64,000 nt of DNA from DASQZK01 sp963763215 (GTDB lineage Bacteria; Bacteroidota; Bacteroidia; Bacteroidales; GCA-2748055), in assembly GCA_963763215.1 (NCBI GenBank), contig CAVXNX010000005.1, positions 124,001-188,000 on the forward strand, read 5' to 3'. A program made the position numbers and the translations under genes. The notes beneath the pieces were generated by a model that worked only from the letters and a program-made list of their open reading frames with translations, did no database searches and had not been told where the DNA came from. Below, one piece after another: positions 44,552 through 54,032 of this stretch (position 1 is its first letter; each line of letters begins with the position of its first letter).

Positions 44552-46369
44552 ATGGGAATGACAATGACAGAGAAGATCCTTGCGGCACACAGTGACAAGG
44601 ATCGTGTGAAACCCGGTGAGATCATCGACGTTGAGATCGACGCCAGGGTTGCCAGGGATTTCGGGGGTGCCAACGTTGTCAAAAATATTCGCGACCATAA
44701 CCTGTCGATCGATGATCCTTCAAAGACCTTCTTCACCTTTGACTGCAACCCGGGAGGTTCGGACCAGAAATATGCTGCCAATCAGCATATCTGCCGCGTC
44801 TTCGGACGCACGCACGGGATCCGGGTTTACGATATCAACAAAGGCATCGGGACGCACATCCTGATTGAAGAGGGACTGGCCTACCCGGGCTCCACCGCGG
44901 TGTCGACCGATTCTCACGCCAACATTCTCGGCGCGATCGGATCGTTCGGTCAGGGTATGGGCGACAAGGATATTGCCGCTGCCTGGAGCAAGGGAAAGAT
45001 CTGGTTCAAGGTACCGCCTTCGGTAAAGCTGGTGCTGAAAGGAACCTTCCCGGCCGGCATCACCGCCAAGGATATCGCCCTGAACCTGCTTGCCCATTTC
45101 GGACCCGACAGGCTCCTGGGATATGCTGTCGAGATTTATGGTGATGATGTGGAGAACCTTTCGCTTGACGACAGGATCACCATATCCTCCATGGCTACGG
45201 AGATGGGTGCCATCATCATCCTGTTTTTACCCAACCGGGAAGTGATTCGATATTGTATGTCGAGGACCCGCAAGCCTGTCAATCCGGTCATTGCCGATGA
45301 TGATGCGCATTACGATCTTAGCGAGGAACTGGATGTCGGACAGTTCACCCGGCGGATCTCCCGTCCCGGGCAGCCGACTGATGCCGTCGATGCCGGTGAA
45401 CTGGTGAAGATCCGGATCGATTCGGCTTTCATCGGGAGTTGCACCAACGGCAGGATAAGTGATATGAGGGCGGTGGCTGAAGTCCTCAGGGGCCGGAAAG
45501 TCGCCCCGGGGGTCGTGCTGAAAATCGTCCCTTCAACAGATCTCGTCTGGCAGCGATGCCTCGATGAAGGAATCATCGATATTTTCAAGGATGCCGGGGC
45601 AATGATCTCCAATGCCGGATGTGCCGGATGCGCCGCGGGCCAGGTTGGGCAGAACGGTCCCGGCGAAGTAAGCATCAGCACCGGTAACCGGAATTTCCCC
45701 GGCAAACAGGGCAAGGGGGAGGTTTACCTGGCTTCACCCGAAATCGCGGCGGCATCGGCTGTTGCCGGATATATCACCACACCGGAGAATATCCCTGATA
45801 AACCGGCCGAACCCCGGAATGAAATCCCGGAACCTGTTCCCGCACCTTCCAGGACCAAACAGAACAAAAAAGCACGGGAGGCCAGACCATTGAAAATCAA
45901 GGGTCGCGCGTGGTTTGTCGACAAAGACAATATCGACACCGATATGATCTTCCATAACAGCCACCTCGCTGTCACCGACCAGGCCGAAATGGGTAAGTAT
46001 ACCTTCGGTAACCTGGAAGGCTATGAAGATTTTGCCACCAAAGTGAAGGAAGGTGATATCCTGTTCACCGGGAAGAATTTTGGTGCCGGCAGTTCCCGGC
46101 AACAGGCCGTCGACTGTTTCGTCGCCCTCGGCGTCAGGGCGGTCATTGCAGGCTCCTTCGGTGCCATTTATGAAAGAAATGCGATCAATGCCGGCTTCCC
46201 GGTGCTGACTTCACCTAACATTGCCGATCTCCGGATCAGCGACGGGGATGAAGTGAGCGTGGATCTCAAAACCGGCGTCATCAAAAACCTGACAAAAAAA
46301 ACGCAGACTGAGGCTGAAAAATTCTCCGACGTGCAGATGGAGATCTACCAGAATGGCGGACTGTTTTAA
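44552..46369 (+). CDS. Aconitase-superfamily hydro-lyase, large and small domains fused (copy 1)
   Basis: 605 residues. The large domain (1-410) has the [4Fe-4S] ligands Cys297 (SCTNGR), Cys357 and Cys360 (GCAGCAAG), and VSTDSHANILGAIGSFGQG. A flexible linker rich in Pro and Lys (about 415-445, IPEPVPAPSRTKQNKK) leads to the swivelling small domain (KIKGRAWFVDKDNIDTDMI, GKNFGAGSSRQQAVD, AINAGFPVLT). The layout equals LeuC plus LeuD joined in one chain, as in some aconitases, homoaconitases and isopropylmalate dehydratases. The substrate cannot be set from sequence; an aconitase role in the citrate cycle is plausible. It is followed after 30 bp by asnA. Confidence 0.88.
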   Translation: MGMTMTEKILAAHSDKDRVKPGEIIDVEIDARVARDFGGANVVKNIRDHNLSIDDPSKTFFTFDCNPGGSDQKYAANQHICRVFGRTHGIRVYDINKGIGTHILIEEGLAYPGSTAVSTDSHANILGAIGSFGQGMGDKDIAAAWSKGKIWFKVPPSVKLVLKGTFPAGITAKDIALNLLAHFGPDRLLGYAVEIYGDDVENLSLDDRITISSMATEMGAIIILFLPNREVIRYCMSRTRKPVNPVIADDDAHYDLSEELDVGQFTRRISRPGQPTDAVDAGELVKIRIDSAFIGSCTNGRISDMRAVAEVLRGRKVAPGVVLKIVPSTDLVWQRCLDEGIIDIFKDAGAMISNAGCAGCAAGQVGQNGPGEVSISTGNRNFPGKQGKGEVYLASPEIAAASAVAGYITTPENIPDKPAEPRNEIPEPVPAPSRTKQNKKAREARPLKIKGRAWFVDKDNIDTDMIFHNSHLAVTDQAEMGKYTFGNLEGYEDFATKVKEGDILFTGKNFGAGSSRQQAVDCFVALGVRAVIAGSFGAIYERNAINAGFPVLTSPNIADLRISDGDEVSVDLKTGVIKNLTKKTQTEAEKFSDVQMEIYQNGGLF

Positions 46370-46399
46370 AAGCATAACCTAACCCTAAAAAAAGAAAAC

Positions 46400-47434
46400 A
46401 TGAAACTGATCATTCCAGAGGGCTACAAGCCCATCCTCGACCTGAAACAAACTGAAAAAGCGATCAAGCTCGTTAAGGATACCTTCGAGATATCCCTTTC
46501 TTCGGAGCTGAGGCTGCGCCGTGTCACCGCTCCCCTTTTCGTCCTGAGAGGCACCGGGATCAACGATGATCTTAACGGCATCGAGCGGCCCGTCTCTTTC
46601 AAGATCAGGGACATGGGCGACCAGCAGGCTGAAATCGTCCATTCACTGGCCAAATGGAAAAGGATGATGCTTCGCGATTACGATATCCGCATCGGTTACG
46701 GGATCTACACCGATATGAACGCCCTCAGGCCCGATGAGGAACTCGATAACCTGCATTCCATCTACGTCGATCAGTGGGACTGGGAAAAAGCCATCAACCA
46801 TGAGGACCGCAACCTGGAGTACTTGAAAAACATCGTGGTCATGATCTACGATGTCATCCGCAGAACGGAATTCCAGATCTATGAATACTATGAAGAGATC
46901 GAACCGATCCTTCCCGAAGAGATCACCTTCATCCACTCCGAGGATCTGCTGGCCATGTACCCGGACCTTCCCCCGCGCGAGCGGGAAAACAAGGCGGCCG
47001 AGCAGTTCGGCGCCGTATTTATCATCGGGATCGGCGGCAACCTGTCCGATGGCAAGCCGCATGACGGAAGGGCGCCCGATTATGATGACTGGGTGAGCGA
47101 AACCGGTGAAGGCCATGCCGGGCTGAACGGCGATATCATCGTCTGGAACCCGGTGCTCAAAATGTCGTTCGAACTCTCGTCCATGGGTGTCCGGGTCGAT
47201 AAGGAAGCATTGAAGAAACAACTGATCATCCGGAATTGCGAGGATCGTGCCGGTCTCCTTTTTCACCGCAGGCTGCTGAATGATGAGCTTCCCGAAGCCA
47301 TCGGAGGCGGGATCGGTCAATCGAGGCTCTGCATGTTCCTGCTTCGTAAAGCGCATATCGGCGAGATCCAGTCGAGCATCTGGCCCGGTGAGATGGTCTC
47401 CCACTGCCGGAAAAGCGGCATCACCCTGATCTGA
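46400..47434 (+). CDS. asnA: Aspartate-ammonia ligase (asparagine synthetase A)
   Basis: 344 residues, slightly longer than the E. coli enzyme of about 330. It makes asparagine from aspartate, ammonia and ATP through an aspartyl-adenylate and is related to class II aminoacyl-tRNA synthetases. Clear blocks are EIVHSLAKWKR, ALRPDEELDNLHSIYVDQWD, FIIGIGGNLSDG, RAPDYDDW, GLNGDIIVWNPVL, FELSSMGVRVD and AIGGGIGQSRL. All are in the order of the family. It is probably cotranscribed with the upstream aconitase-like gene and ends at a hairpin terminator. Confidence 0.97.
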   Translation: MKLIIPEGYKPILDLKQTEKAIKLVKDTFEISLSSELRLRRVTAPLFVLRGTGINDDLNGIERPVSFKIRDMGDQQAEIVHSLAKWKRMMLRDYDIRIGYGIYTDMNALRPDEELDNLHSIYVDQWDWEKAINHEDRNLEYLKNIVVMIYDVIRRTEFQIYEYYEEIEPILPEEITFIHSEDLLAMYPDLPPRERENKAAEQFGAVFIIGIGGNLSDGKPHDGRAPDYDDWVSETGEGHAGLNGDIIVWNPVLKMSFELSSMGVRVDKEALKKQLIIRNCEDRAGLLFHRRLLNDELPEAIGGGIGQSRLCMFLLRKAHIGEIQSSIWPGEMVSHCRKSGITLI

Positions 47435-47460
47435 TCTGACCTGATCGCTACTCCAATGCT

Positions 47461-47512
47461 TTAGCCGGAACCCTTCCCCACTATGGGAAGATCTTTCCGG
47501 CTAATGTTTTAT
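47461..47512 (+). terminator. Terminator after asnA
   Basis: TTAGCCGGAA (47461-47470) pairs with TTCCGGCTAA (47495-47504), with an inner CTTCCC / GGGAAG pair, followed by TGTTTTAT. Confidence 0.7.
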
Positions 47513-47594
47513 ATTATATTTCATAACCTAACCGGCGGAAAAATAATGCGTTATGTTCGCGTGATCTATCCGCCTGTAAAAAATGAATCCGGTT

Positions 47595-47628
47595 TTTGGG
47601 GCGATCAATCCAAACATTATTATTTTTG
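47595..47628 (+). promoter_or_regulatory. Promoter-like site before lpxA
   Basis: TTTG at 47595-47598 and a perfect TATTTTTG at 47621-47628; the 22-bp spacer is slightly long. It would give a leader of about 95 nt before the lpxA ATG. Confidence 0.4.
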
Positions 47629-47730
47629 TGCCCGTTATCCGGAAAACGGAAAGTCGATCCACCCTTGCCGGAAAGGATCACCCATGAACAGCCGGAAACC
47701 ACCCCATACGCTAATGAAATTTTCGGAACA

Positions 47731-48531
47731 ATGAGCATACATCCCAACTCGGTTATCCATCCCGATGCGGTCCTTGGCGACAAGATCACGATCGGCCCTT
47801 TCTCGTTTATTGATGAAAATGTGGAAATTGGTGAAGGCACCTGGATAGGCCCCAATGTCTCGGTCATGAGTGGCGCCAGGATCGGTAAAAACTGCCTGAT
47901 CTTTCCGGGGGCCGTTGTCGCCGGTATCCCTCAGGATCTGAAGTTCGACGGGGAAGAGACCACCGCGGAAATTGGCGATAACACCACACTCCGGGAGAAT
48001 GTGACGGTGAACCGCGGAACACGTTCGAAGGGTAAAACCGTGATCGGGAAGAATTGCCTGCTGATGGCAAATGCTCACGTCGGGCACGATTGCGTGGTAG
48101 GGGATAACTGCATCATCGGCAACAATGTCGGGGTTGCCGGGGAAGTGATCATTTATGAATGGGCCATCATCAGCGGAATGTGCGGTATCCACCAGTTCAG
48201 CACCATCGGGGCGCATTCCTTTACCAGCGGACTGAGCAAGGTCCAAAAAGATGTGCCGCCCTTCGTCAAGGCAGCCCGTGACCCACTGTCCTACGCCGGA
48301 CTGAATATCGTCGGACTGAAACGGCGGGGCTTCACCACCGGACAGATCAATGCGATCCATGAGATCTACCGTGTCATTTTCCAGTCAGGGAAGATCACCT
48401 CAGAGGCCCTGAAATACATCGAGGCCAATTTCGACCAGACGCCTGAACGGGATGAGATCATCCATTTTGTGCGGGCTTCGAAACGCGGCATCATCAAGGG
48501 ATACAAAGGAAATGCCGAGGAGGAGGAGTGA
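47731..48531 (+). CDS. lpxA: UDP-N-acetylglucosamine acyltransferase LpxA
   Basis: 266 residues from the ATG at 47731, giving the standard start MSIHPNSVIHPDAVLG; the longer frame from 47596 overlaps the promoter and is rejected. It catalyses the first step of lipid A synthesis. The left-handed beta-helix of hexapeptide repeats is evident, with the catalytic His119 in NAHVGHDC and the GLNIVGLKRRGF block before the C-terminal helices. Unlike the common Bacteroidota arrangement there is no lpxD or lpxC-fabZ fusion gene beside it; it stands between asnA and a second aconitase-like gene. Confidence 0.95.
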   Translation: MSIHPNSVIHPDAVLGDKITIGPFSFIDENVEIGEGTWIGPNVSVMSGARIGKNCLIFPGAVVAGIPQDLKFDGEETTAEIGDNTTLRENVTVNRGTRSKGKTVIGKNCLLMANAHVGHDCVVGDNCIIGNNVGVAGEVIIYEWAIISGMCGIHQFSTIGAHSFTSGLSKVQKDVPPFVKAARDPLSYAGLNIVGLKRRGFTTGQINAIHEIYRVIFQSGKITSEALKYIEANFDQTPERDEIIHFVRASKRGIIKGYKGNAEEEE

Positions 48532-48614
48532 CCCCGGTATTCTTGCACCGCTCTCGCGATCTGTCCACCGGCTGATTCCTTCAGCATTTCGGTCATGCAT
48601 CCGGATGTAGCCGG

Positions 48615-50399
48615 TCAATGACCGCTTTCCTTCATCCAGTTGACCAGCCCTTTCTTTTCGAGGATCTCATTCAGTTTGCCGGGAAGGGGCTCAAACCTGA
48701 AAATTTTTCCATCGACCTTCACCTGCCCGTTGCGAGTATCAATCTCCACCTTGTCGCCCTTTTGATATGAGTCCACAACGCCGGGCATGACCAGCAGAAG
48801 CAGACCCTGGTTGATGGCTGAACGGTAAAAGATCCGATTTACCGATTTGACGATGACTGCCCGGACGCCGGCATATGCCAGTCCGACGGCAGGATGTTCA
48901 CGGGAACTTCCGCAGCCGAAATTTTCCCCCGCAAGGATGATGTCGTCTTTTTTCACATTCGGGGCAAACTGCGGATCGAAGCCGGCGAAAAGGTGGGGTA
49001 GGATAGCTGCCGCATCTGAACTGAGAACATTATAGGTGAGGTTTCCTGCAAACATCTGGTCGGTGTTGAGATTATCGACATCGGCATAATTCCAGACATT
49101 CCCCGATTTGCGGTTTTCACCGGCGGCGATATTTACCGTGAGCGATTGCCTGACGTGGAAGGGAAACCGGTCATTGGAGGTCATCCCCTCCGGGCTGGTG
49201 ATCGTACCCGACAGAGCCGTCCGGGCAACCGTGGCGGGAGAGGCAAGATAAATAGAGGCTTTTGGATTTCCCATCCGCCCTTTGAAATTCCGGTTGGCCG
49301 TCGATATCACGTTGATGCCGTCAGCCGGAATCCCTTGCCCGGTACCGAGGCAGGGGCCGCAACTGGAGCTGAGGACATTGGCCCCGGAAGAAATGAGTGT
49401 TTCGATGATCCCTTCGCGTATGGCCTGGAGATAGATCTCACGGGATGCAGGGATCACCAGCAATTGAAAACCCGGTGCGACCTGCTTACCTTTCAGTATC
49501 CCGGCTGCAACCCTCAGGTCCTCGATCCTGCCGTTGGTGCAGGTTCCTACAAGACCCTGCCCGACGGGCGTGCCGGCAACTTCAGCCACGGTCCTGACAT
49601 TATCGACATGATGCGGAGCGGCCACCAGCGGCATGATCTCTCGCAGGTCGATGGTGTAATCCGCGGCGTAAATGGCATCTTCATCGGCCCAAATGCCGTT
49701 GCCAGACCATTCAGCACCCAGGAAAGCGGCAAGCACCTCATCGGGCGGGAAAACGGCATTCTTGGCACCCATCTCCGAGGCCAGGTTGGCAATGGTCATG
49801 CGGTCGGAGATACCGAGGGATGCCACGCCCTCGCCATGGTATTCGACGGAACGGTAATTGGCCCCTTCGGAGCCCAGCATTCCGATGATCCAGAGGGAAA
49901 GGTCCTTGGCGTAAACCCCCGGACGCAAGCTTCCCTTCAGGGTGATCCTGATGCTTTCGGGGACCATAAACCAGGTCTCACCGCTCTTCCAGATCCCTGC
50001 GGTTTCGGTCCGGTCGATGCCGGCGGCCAGGGTGTTGAAAGCCCCGGCGGTGCAGGTGTGACTGTCACTTCCCACGATGATCATTCCCGGCCGGGCATGG
50101 TACGACATGATCTGGTGACAGATACCCCGGCCCGCATCGTAGAAATTCGGGATGTTGTATTGGTTGACGAAATCACGGATCGCCTGGTAGTCGTTGGCCA
50201 GCACGGCATTGGTCGGCGGCGCATTGTGATCGAGCACCACCAGCAGACGCCCGGGAAAAGCCGGGCTGGTGCCGTTCATCTTCTCAAAAGTCTTCCTGAT
50301 ACTGGCTGTGTTGTCGTGGGAAAGCACAATGGACGGCTGCCTGAAGACAATCGATCCTGCAGCGGCCCCGAGGATCTTTTCAGCAAATGTTCTGCCCAT
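48615..50399 (-). CDS. Aconitase-superfamily hydro-lyase, fused large and small domains (copy 2)
   Basis: 594 residues from the ATG at 50399 (MGRTFAEKILGAAAG); the frame is open further upstream but that part is not family-like. Fe-S ligands are Cys287 (GTCTNGR), Cys347 and Cys350 (SSCGPCLGTG). VVLDHNAPPTN, GSDSHTCTAGAFNTLAAG and GRMGNPKASIYLASP resemble LeuC/homoaconitase large subunits, and the small domain (NLNTDQMFAGNLTY, GENFGCGSSREHP) resembles LeuD. It is clearly diverged from copy 1 and lacks its Pro/Lys linker, so a different substrate is likely. Isopropylmalate or homoaconitate dehydratase are candidates; no leu genes are nearby. Confidence 0.86.
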   Translation of the reverse strand: MGRTFAEKILGAAAGSIVFRQPSIVLSHDNTASIRKTFEKMNGTSPAFPGRLLVVLDHNAPPTNAVLANDYQAIRDFVNQYNIPNFYDAGRGICHQIMSYHARPGMIIVGSDSHTCTAGAFNTLAAGIDRTETAGIWKSGETWFMVPESIRITLKGSLRPGVYAKDLSLWIIGMLGSEGANYRSVEYHGEGVASLGISDRMTIANLASEMGAKNAVFPPDEVLAAFLGAEWSGNGIWADEDAIYAADYTIDLREIMPLVAAPHHVDNVRTVAEVAGTPVGQGLVGTCTNGRIEDLRVAAGILKGKQVAPGFQLLVIPASREIYLQAIREGIIETLISSGANVLSSSCGPCLGTGQGIPADGINVISTANRNFKGRMGNPKASIYLASPATVARTALSGTITSPEGMTSNDRFPFHVRQSLTVNIAAGENRKSGNVWNYADVDNLNTDQMFAGNLTYNVLSSDAAAILPHLFAGFDPQFAPNVKKDDIILAGENFGCGSSREHPAVGLAYAGVRAVIVKSVNRIFYRSAINQGLLLLVMPGVVDSYQKGDKVEIDTRNGQVKVDGKIFRFEPLPGKLNEILEKKGLVNWMKESGH

Positions 50400-50510
50400 C
50401 TTTTTTTTGGCAAGTTGGAAAAAATCTACATGATTTTGCATCGCGGAAAGATGTTTTTCAATAGCCAGGCGATAAATAAAATCACCAGGATATGATATAC
50501 ATAATTTTCG

Positions 50511-50518
50511 TAATTTTG
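50511..50518 (+). promoter_or_regulatory. -7 element TAATTTTG before the permease gene
   Basis: An exact TAnnTTTG match in the divergent region between the second aconitase-like gene and the permease. No -33 box is clear. The leader would be about 120 nt. Confidence 0.3.
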
Positions 50519-50647
50519 GGAGTTCAACCTGGTTACCAGCATAAACGTCCTCCAAAGCGGATTCGGGGTATTTTGCGATTTTCTGCGTGTGTGGGGATAT
50601 CCGTTCCCGGGATCGGTCAAGACCGGTAAGCCTGAAATCACAACGCG

Positions 50648-51694
50648 ATGTCTCCATTGTTCAACCATCTTCTTATTCCCTTCATCATCGCCATGTTCCT
50701 GGCGATCACCATGGGGGGCAGCGGCACCGGTCCGGCGTTTTCTGCCGCCTATGGTGCCAACGTTATCCGGAAAAGTCTCATTCCCGGGCTCTTCGGGATC
50801 ATGGTCTTTCTCGGTGCGATCCTGGCGGGGAAAGGGACCGCCAACACCATGGGCAAGGAACTTCTCGACCCGTCCAGGATGTCGTTCGTCCTGGTCTCGA
50901 TCATCTTGTTTTCAGTGGCCGTTGCCCTGCTCATCGCCGACCTGGCGGGCATCCCTCAATCCACCAGCCAGGCGACGGTACTGGCTGTCGTGGCTCCGGC
51001 CATGTATTTTCATGAACTGAATTCTGATAAGCTGTTGCTGGAGATCATCCCGACATGGTTCATTCTCCCGGTCATCTCCTTCTTTCTCAGTCTGTTTCTG
51101 GGCAAATACCTCTACAGGCCCATGCGTAAGCGGGGTTACACCATGATGACCCGTTCCAGTAACCTGAACAGGCTTTCGATCATCAACGTCCTGATCATTC
51201 TCATGTCGCTGTATGTGGCTTTTTCCATCGGGGCCAACAATGTCGCCAATGCCGCCGGCCCCATCGCGAGCATGACGGCCAATGAACTTCATATTTCGCC
51301 CGACCGGAATTTCATCCTCATCATGATCCTGTCGACCCTTATCGTCGCCCCGAACTTTGGCATTGGCAGTTCCATTTTCGGCCAGAAGATCCTTCAAAAC
51401 ACCGGAAAGGAGATCATCCTCTTCGGAAAATTCGAGGCGGTGATCATTGCCTTTGTGTCGGCCAGCCTTCTTCTGGTGGCCTCTGTTGCGAAAGGCATCC
51501 CTTCATCGCTGGTGCAGCTCAACGTGGCGGCGATCCTGGGCATCGGCGTGGCGAAGCTCGGAACGAAGAACATTTTTAAAAAGACGGAAGTGAAACGGTT
51601 TTTCCTGATGTGGATCATTGCCCCGGCCATCGCTTTTTTTCTTTCCTTGCTTCTGACCTGGCTGGCAGATGGCTGCGGATTGTTAACCGATTGA
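50648..51694 (+). CDS. PiT-family anion permease, CysP-like
   Basis: 348 residues, with about ten hydrophobic segments. The twin PiT signatures are present in altered form: MGGSGTGPAFSAAYGANVI in the first half and FSIGANNVANAAGPIAS in the second. The phosphate transporters usually have GxND; here the second repeat has GANN and the first lacks it, which is closer to the sulfate permease CysP of Bacillus, also near 350 residues. Either sulfate or phosphate import is therefore possible, sulfate somewhat favoured. A sulfatase gene lies 4 kb away but is not linked. Convergent with the MFS gene. Confidence 0.8.
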   Translation: MSPLFNHLLIPFIIAMFLAITMGGSGTGPAFSAAYGANVIRKSLIPGLFGIMVFLGAILAGKGTANTMGKELLDPSRMSFVLVSIILFSVAVALLIADLAGIPQSTSQATVLAVVAPAMYFHELNSDKLLLEIIPTWFILPVISFFLSLFLGKYLYRPMRKRGYTMMTRSSNLNRLSIINVLIILMSLYVAFSIGANNVANAAGPIASMTANELHISPDRNFILIMILSTLIVAPNFGIGSSIFGQKILQNTGKEIILFGKFEAVIIAFVSASLLLVASVAKGIPSSLVQLNVAAILGIGVAKLGTKNIFKKTEVKRFFLMWIIAPAIAFFLSLLLTWLADGCGLLTD

Positions 51695-51703
51695 ACTTAC
51701 CGG

Positions 51704-52912
51704 TCAATTTCCTTCAACGGGAATTTTTTTTCTGCCGACCATGAAAATCACCAGGGCGATCACGGCGGTCGATGCAATCATCAGTGCGACCGGGAAGCTG
51801 GTTTTTGTGTTGAAAAGTCCGATGCTTGCCGAAGCCAGTCCTGCTGTGCCGATCCTGAGCGTTCCAATGAGAGCCGAAGCGCTTCCCAGATCCCCGGTCA
51901 GAGGTTCATAGGCCAAAGACAGGGCGTTGGGGGTGGTGAATCCCAGGCACAGCAGCAGGAAAAAGATCAGAACGATGGTCGCCACTTCACCCCACCAACT
52001 GAAAACGGAGCCGGTGAGAAAAACGATGGCCGTTATAACCTGCCCGATGACGGCGATGTAAAAGATCTGCCGGCTGGTGAATTTTTTGAGCAATAAAACA
52101 TTGAGCTGGCTTCCTCCAATGAAACCCGTGGAGAGAAGGGCGAAAATAAGGCCGAAGTTCTGGGTGCCAATCTTGAATTGCTGCATTAAAATGATCGGTG
52201 CCCCCGAGATGTATATGAAGAGCGTACAGAATGAAAAAGCACCGCTAAGCGCATAGATCAGGAACCCGGGATTCTTCAGAATGGAGAGGTATCGCTGCGA
52301 CTGGTGTTTTACATTCAGGGAAATGCCGGGAGGTGGTTGATACTCTACCGGCAGGATGAAAATGGCCACCATCAGCAAGGCTAAAGCCTGTACGGAAAGA
52401 AAGACAAAGATCCAGTGCCATCCTGCGTTCGAAGCCAAAAAACCGCCGAGGCTGGGAGCCAGCAGCGGAGAGGTGCCAATCACAAGGATCAGCATGGAGA
52501 ATACGCGTGCCGTCTCTTCCTGCGGGAAAAAATCGCGCACCATGGTCATAGCCGCCACTGTTGCACAGGCGGCGCCCAACGCTTCAAGAAAACGGATGAT
52601 GATAAAAACCGTTTCGTCGCCCGCCAGTGTACAGCCGATGCTGCCGGCAATCGCCATCCCGATGCCGAAAAAGAGAGGTTTCTTCCTGCCGAACCGGTCC
52701 AGCAGGGGCCCGTAGATCAATTGCCCGATGGCGTATCCGATAAAAAAAGTGGTCAGTGAGAAGGACATCTGAGCTGCTGACGTTCCAAAATCCGCGGCTA
52801 TTTTTGGTACTGCAGGCAAATAGCTATCAACCGAAAAAGGAACAAGAGTGGTCAGTGAGCCCAGTATCAGGATGATCTTCGTGTTTGAATACCTGGTGGA
52901 ATTTTTTCTCAT
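51704..52912 (-). CDS. Bcr/CflA-type multidrug efflux MFS transporter
   Basis: 402 residues from the ATG at 52912 (MRKNSTRYSNTKIILILG); an upstream ATG at 52978 would add an unlikely N-terminus. Twelve hydrophobic segments are apparent. VDSYLPAVPKIAADFGTSAAQMSFSL and the loop GPLLDRFGRKKPLFFG are characteristic of the Bcr/CflA group of proton-driven drug exporters, as is AMTMVRDFF. The substrate is unknown. No regulator gene is next to it. Confidence 0.88.
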   Translation of the reverse strand: MRKNSTRYSNTKIILILGSLTTLVPFSVDSYLPAVPKIAADFGTSAAQMSFSLTTFFIGYAIGQLIYGPLLDRFGRKKPLFFGIGMAIAGSIGCTLAGDETVFIIIRFLEALGAACATVAAMTMVRDFFPQEETARVFSMLILVIGTSPLLAPSLGGFLASNAGWHWIFVFLSVQALALLMVAIFILPVEYQPPPGISLNVKHQSQRYLSILKNPGFLIYALSGAFSFCTLFIYISGAPIILMQQFKIGTQNFGLIFALLSTGFIGGSQLNVLLLKKFTSRQIFYIAVIGQVITAIVFLTGSVFSWWGEVATIVLIFFLLLCLGFTTPNALSLAYEPLTGDLGSASALIGTLRIGTAGLASASIGLFNTKTSFPVALMIASTAVIALVIFMVGRKKIPVEGN

Positions 52913-53194
52913 AAAGAGGGAAACACACAATGGTAAAGATAACACTTCGATCCGATATAGTATTTCCTCAACATCCATTCAATATTACTCCCCCTCGGGA
53001 AGAATAGGAGAATGAACAACTAATTTATGATACGTTTACTATAATTTTTATAAATAAATTTGGCCGTTATTTTTTTTTCATAATTTTAATATAAGAATCT
53101 ATAATCAAAGAAATATTTCTTCATTAAATCGATATTTCAGATAATCCATTTTTTTATCTGCGGAATCTTATTATTTAATCATAAAACTGAATTT

Positions 53195-53944
53195 ATGAAA
53201 AGAACTTTTTTAATGCCAATGTTAGGCTTGATGTGCTTTATTTTCGGAACAGGAAGCGGATGTAATAAAGAAAAACCCGAACCCGGATACCCCGACAGTC
53301 CCTATAACGGAAGAACAACTGCGCAGTTTAATCCCGATAAGTCGTATGGAACGGTTACGGATATTGACGGGAATATTTATAAAACCATTGAAATCGGTAC
53401 CCAGACCTGGATGGCGGAAAACCTGAGGGTTACGCATTACCTAAACGGCGATGCCATTCCTGATGTAACGGACAGTACCGAATGGAAAAACCTGGATTCC
53501 GGAGCTTTCTGCAATTATGACAACACCAGTGATCCCGACACCATTGCCTCCTTCGGGCGATTATATAACTGGTATGCAATTGACGATAGCAGAAAGATCG
53601 CTCCGAAGGGATGGCATGTTCCGGAATTCGATGAATGGTATACGCTGATCAATTATCTGGGTGGGGATAGTCTGGCTGCTGATCATCTGAAAGAGGTGGG
53701 AGATATGCATTGGATTGGTCCAAATTATTCAGACAATAGCAGCGGATTCACTGCTCTGCCTGGTGGCTGGCGGTACTATTCAGAACCCTTTGATTGGATC
53801 GGTATTTATGGTACATGGTGGATGTCAACAGAATATGATAAAGGGGGAGCAATATTTAACTACATGTATTATTCAGGTGCAAAGGTATTTATAGGGGCAA
53901 ATTATAAAAAAAATGGATATTCGATTAGATGCATAAAGGATTAA
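53195..53944 (+). CDS. FISUMP-domain lipoprotein
   Basis: 249 residues with a lipoprotein signal (MCFIFGTGSGC, Cys23). The Fibrobacter succinogenes major paralogous domain is clear: VTDIDGNIYKTIEIGTQTWM, AENLRVTHYLNG, FGRLYNWYAI, APKGWHVPEFDEWYTL and the ending GYSIRCIKD. Such domains occur in many surface proteins of Bacteroidota and Fibrobacteres; function is unknown. The gene lies in an A+T-rich patch and differs visibly in base composition from the adjacent MFS and sulfatase genes, pointing to separate origin. Confidence 0.87.
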   Translation: MKRTFLMPMLGLMCFIFGTGSGCNKEKPEPGYPDSPYNGRTTAQFNPDKSYGTVTDIDGNIYKTIEIGTQTWMAENLRVTHYLNGDAIPDVTDSTEWKNLDSGAFCNYDNTSDPDTIASFGRLYNWYAIDDSRKIAPKGWHVPEFDEWYTLINYLGGDSLAADHLKEVGDMHWIGPNYSDNSSGFTALPGGWRYYSEPFDWIGIYGTWWMSTEYDKGGAIFNYMYYSGAKVFIGANYKKNGYSIRCIKD

Positions 53945-54032
53945 TTAAGCGTAAGATCAAAGTAATATATTACACGCGTATGCTGAAAAGCGCTAATAAA
54001 GAGTAAGCATCAAACTACAAACAACTAAAACC

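Noticed and set aside
48615..50657. Longer second aconitase-like protein starting at 50657
   Set aside because: The extra 86 residues are not family-like and cover the promoter region of the divergent permease; the ATG at 50399 gives the expected start.
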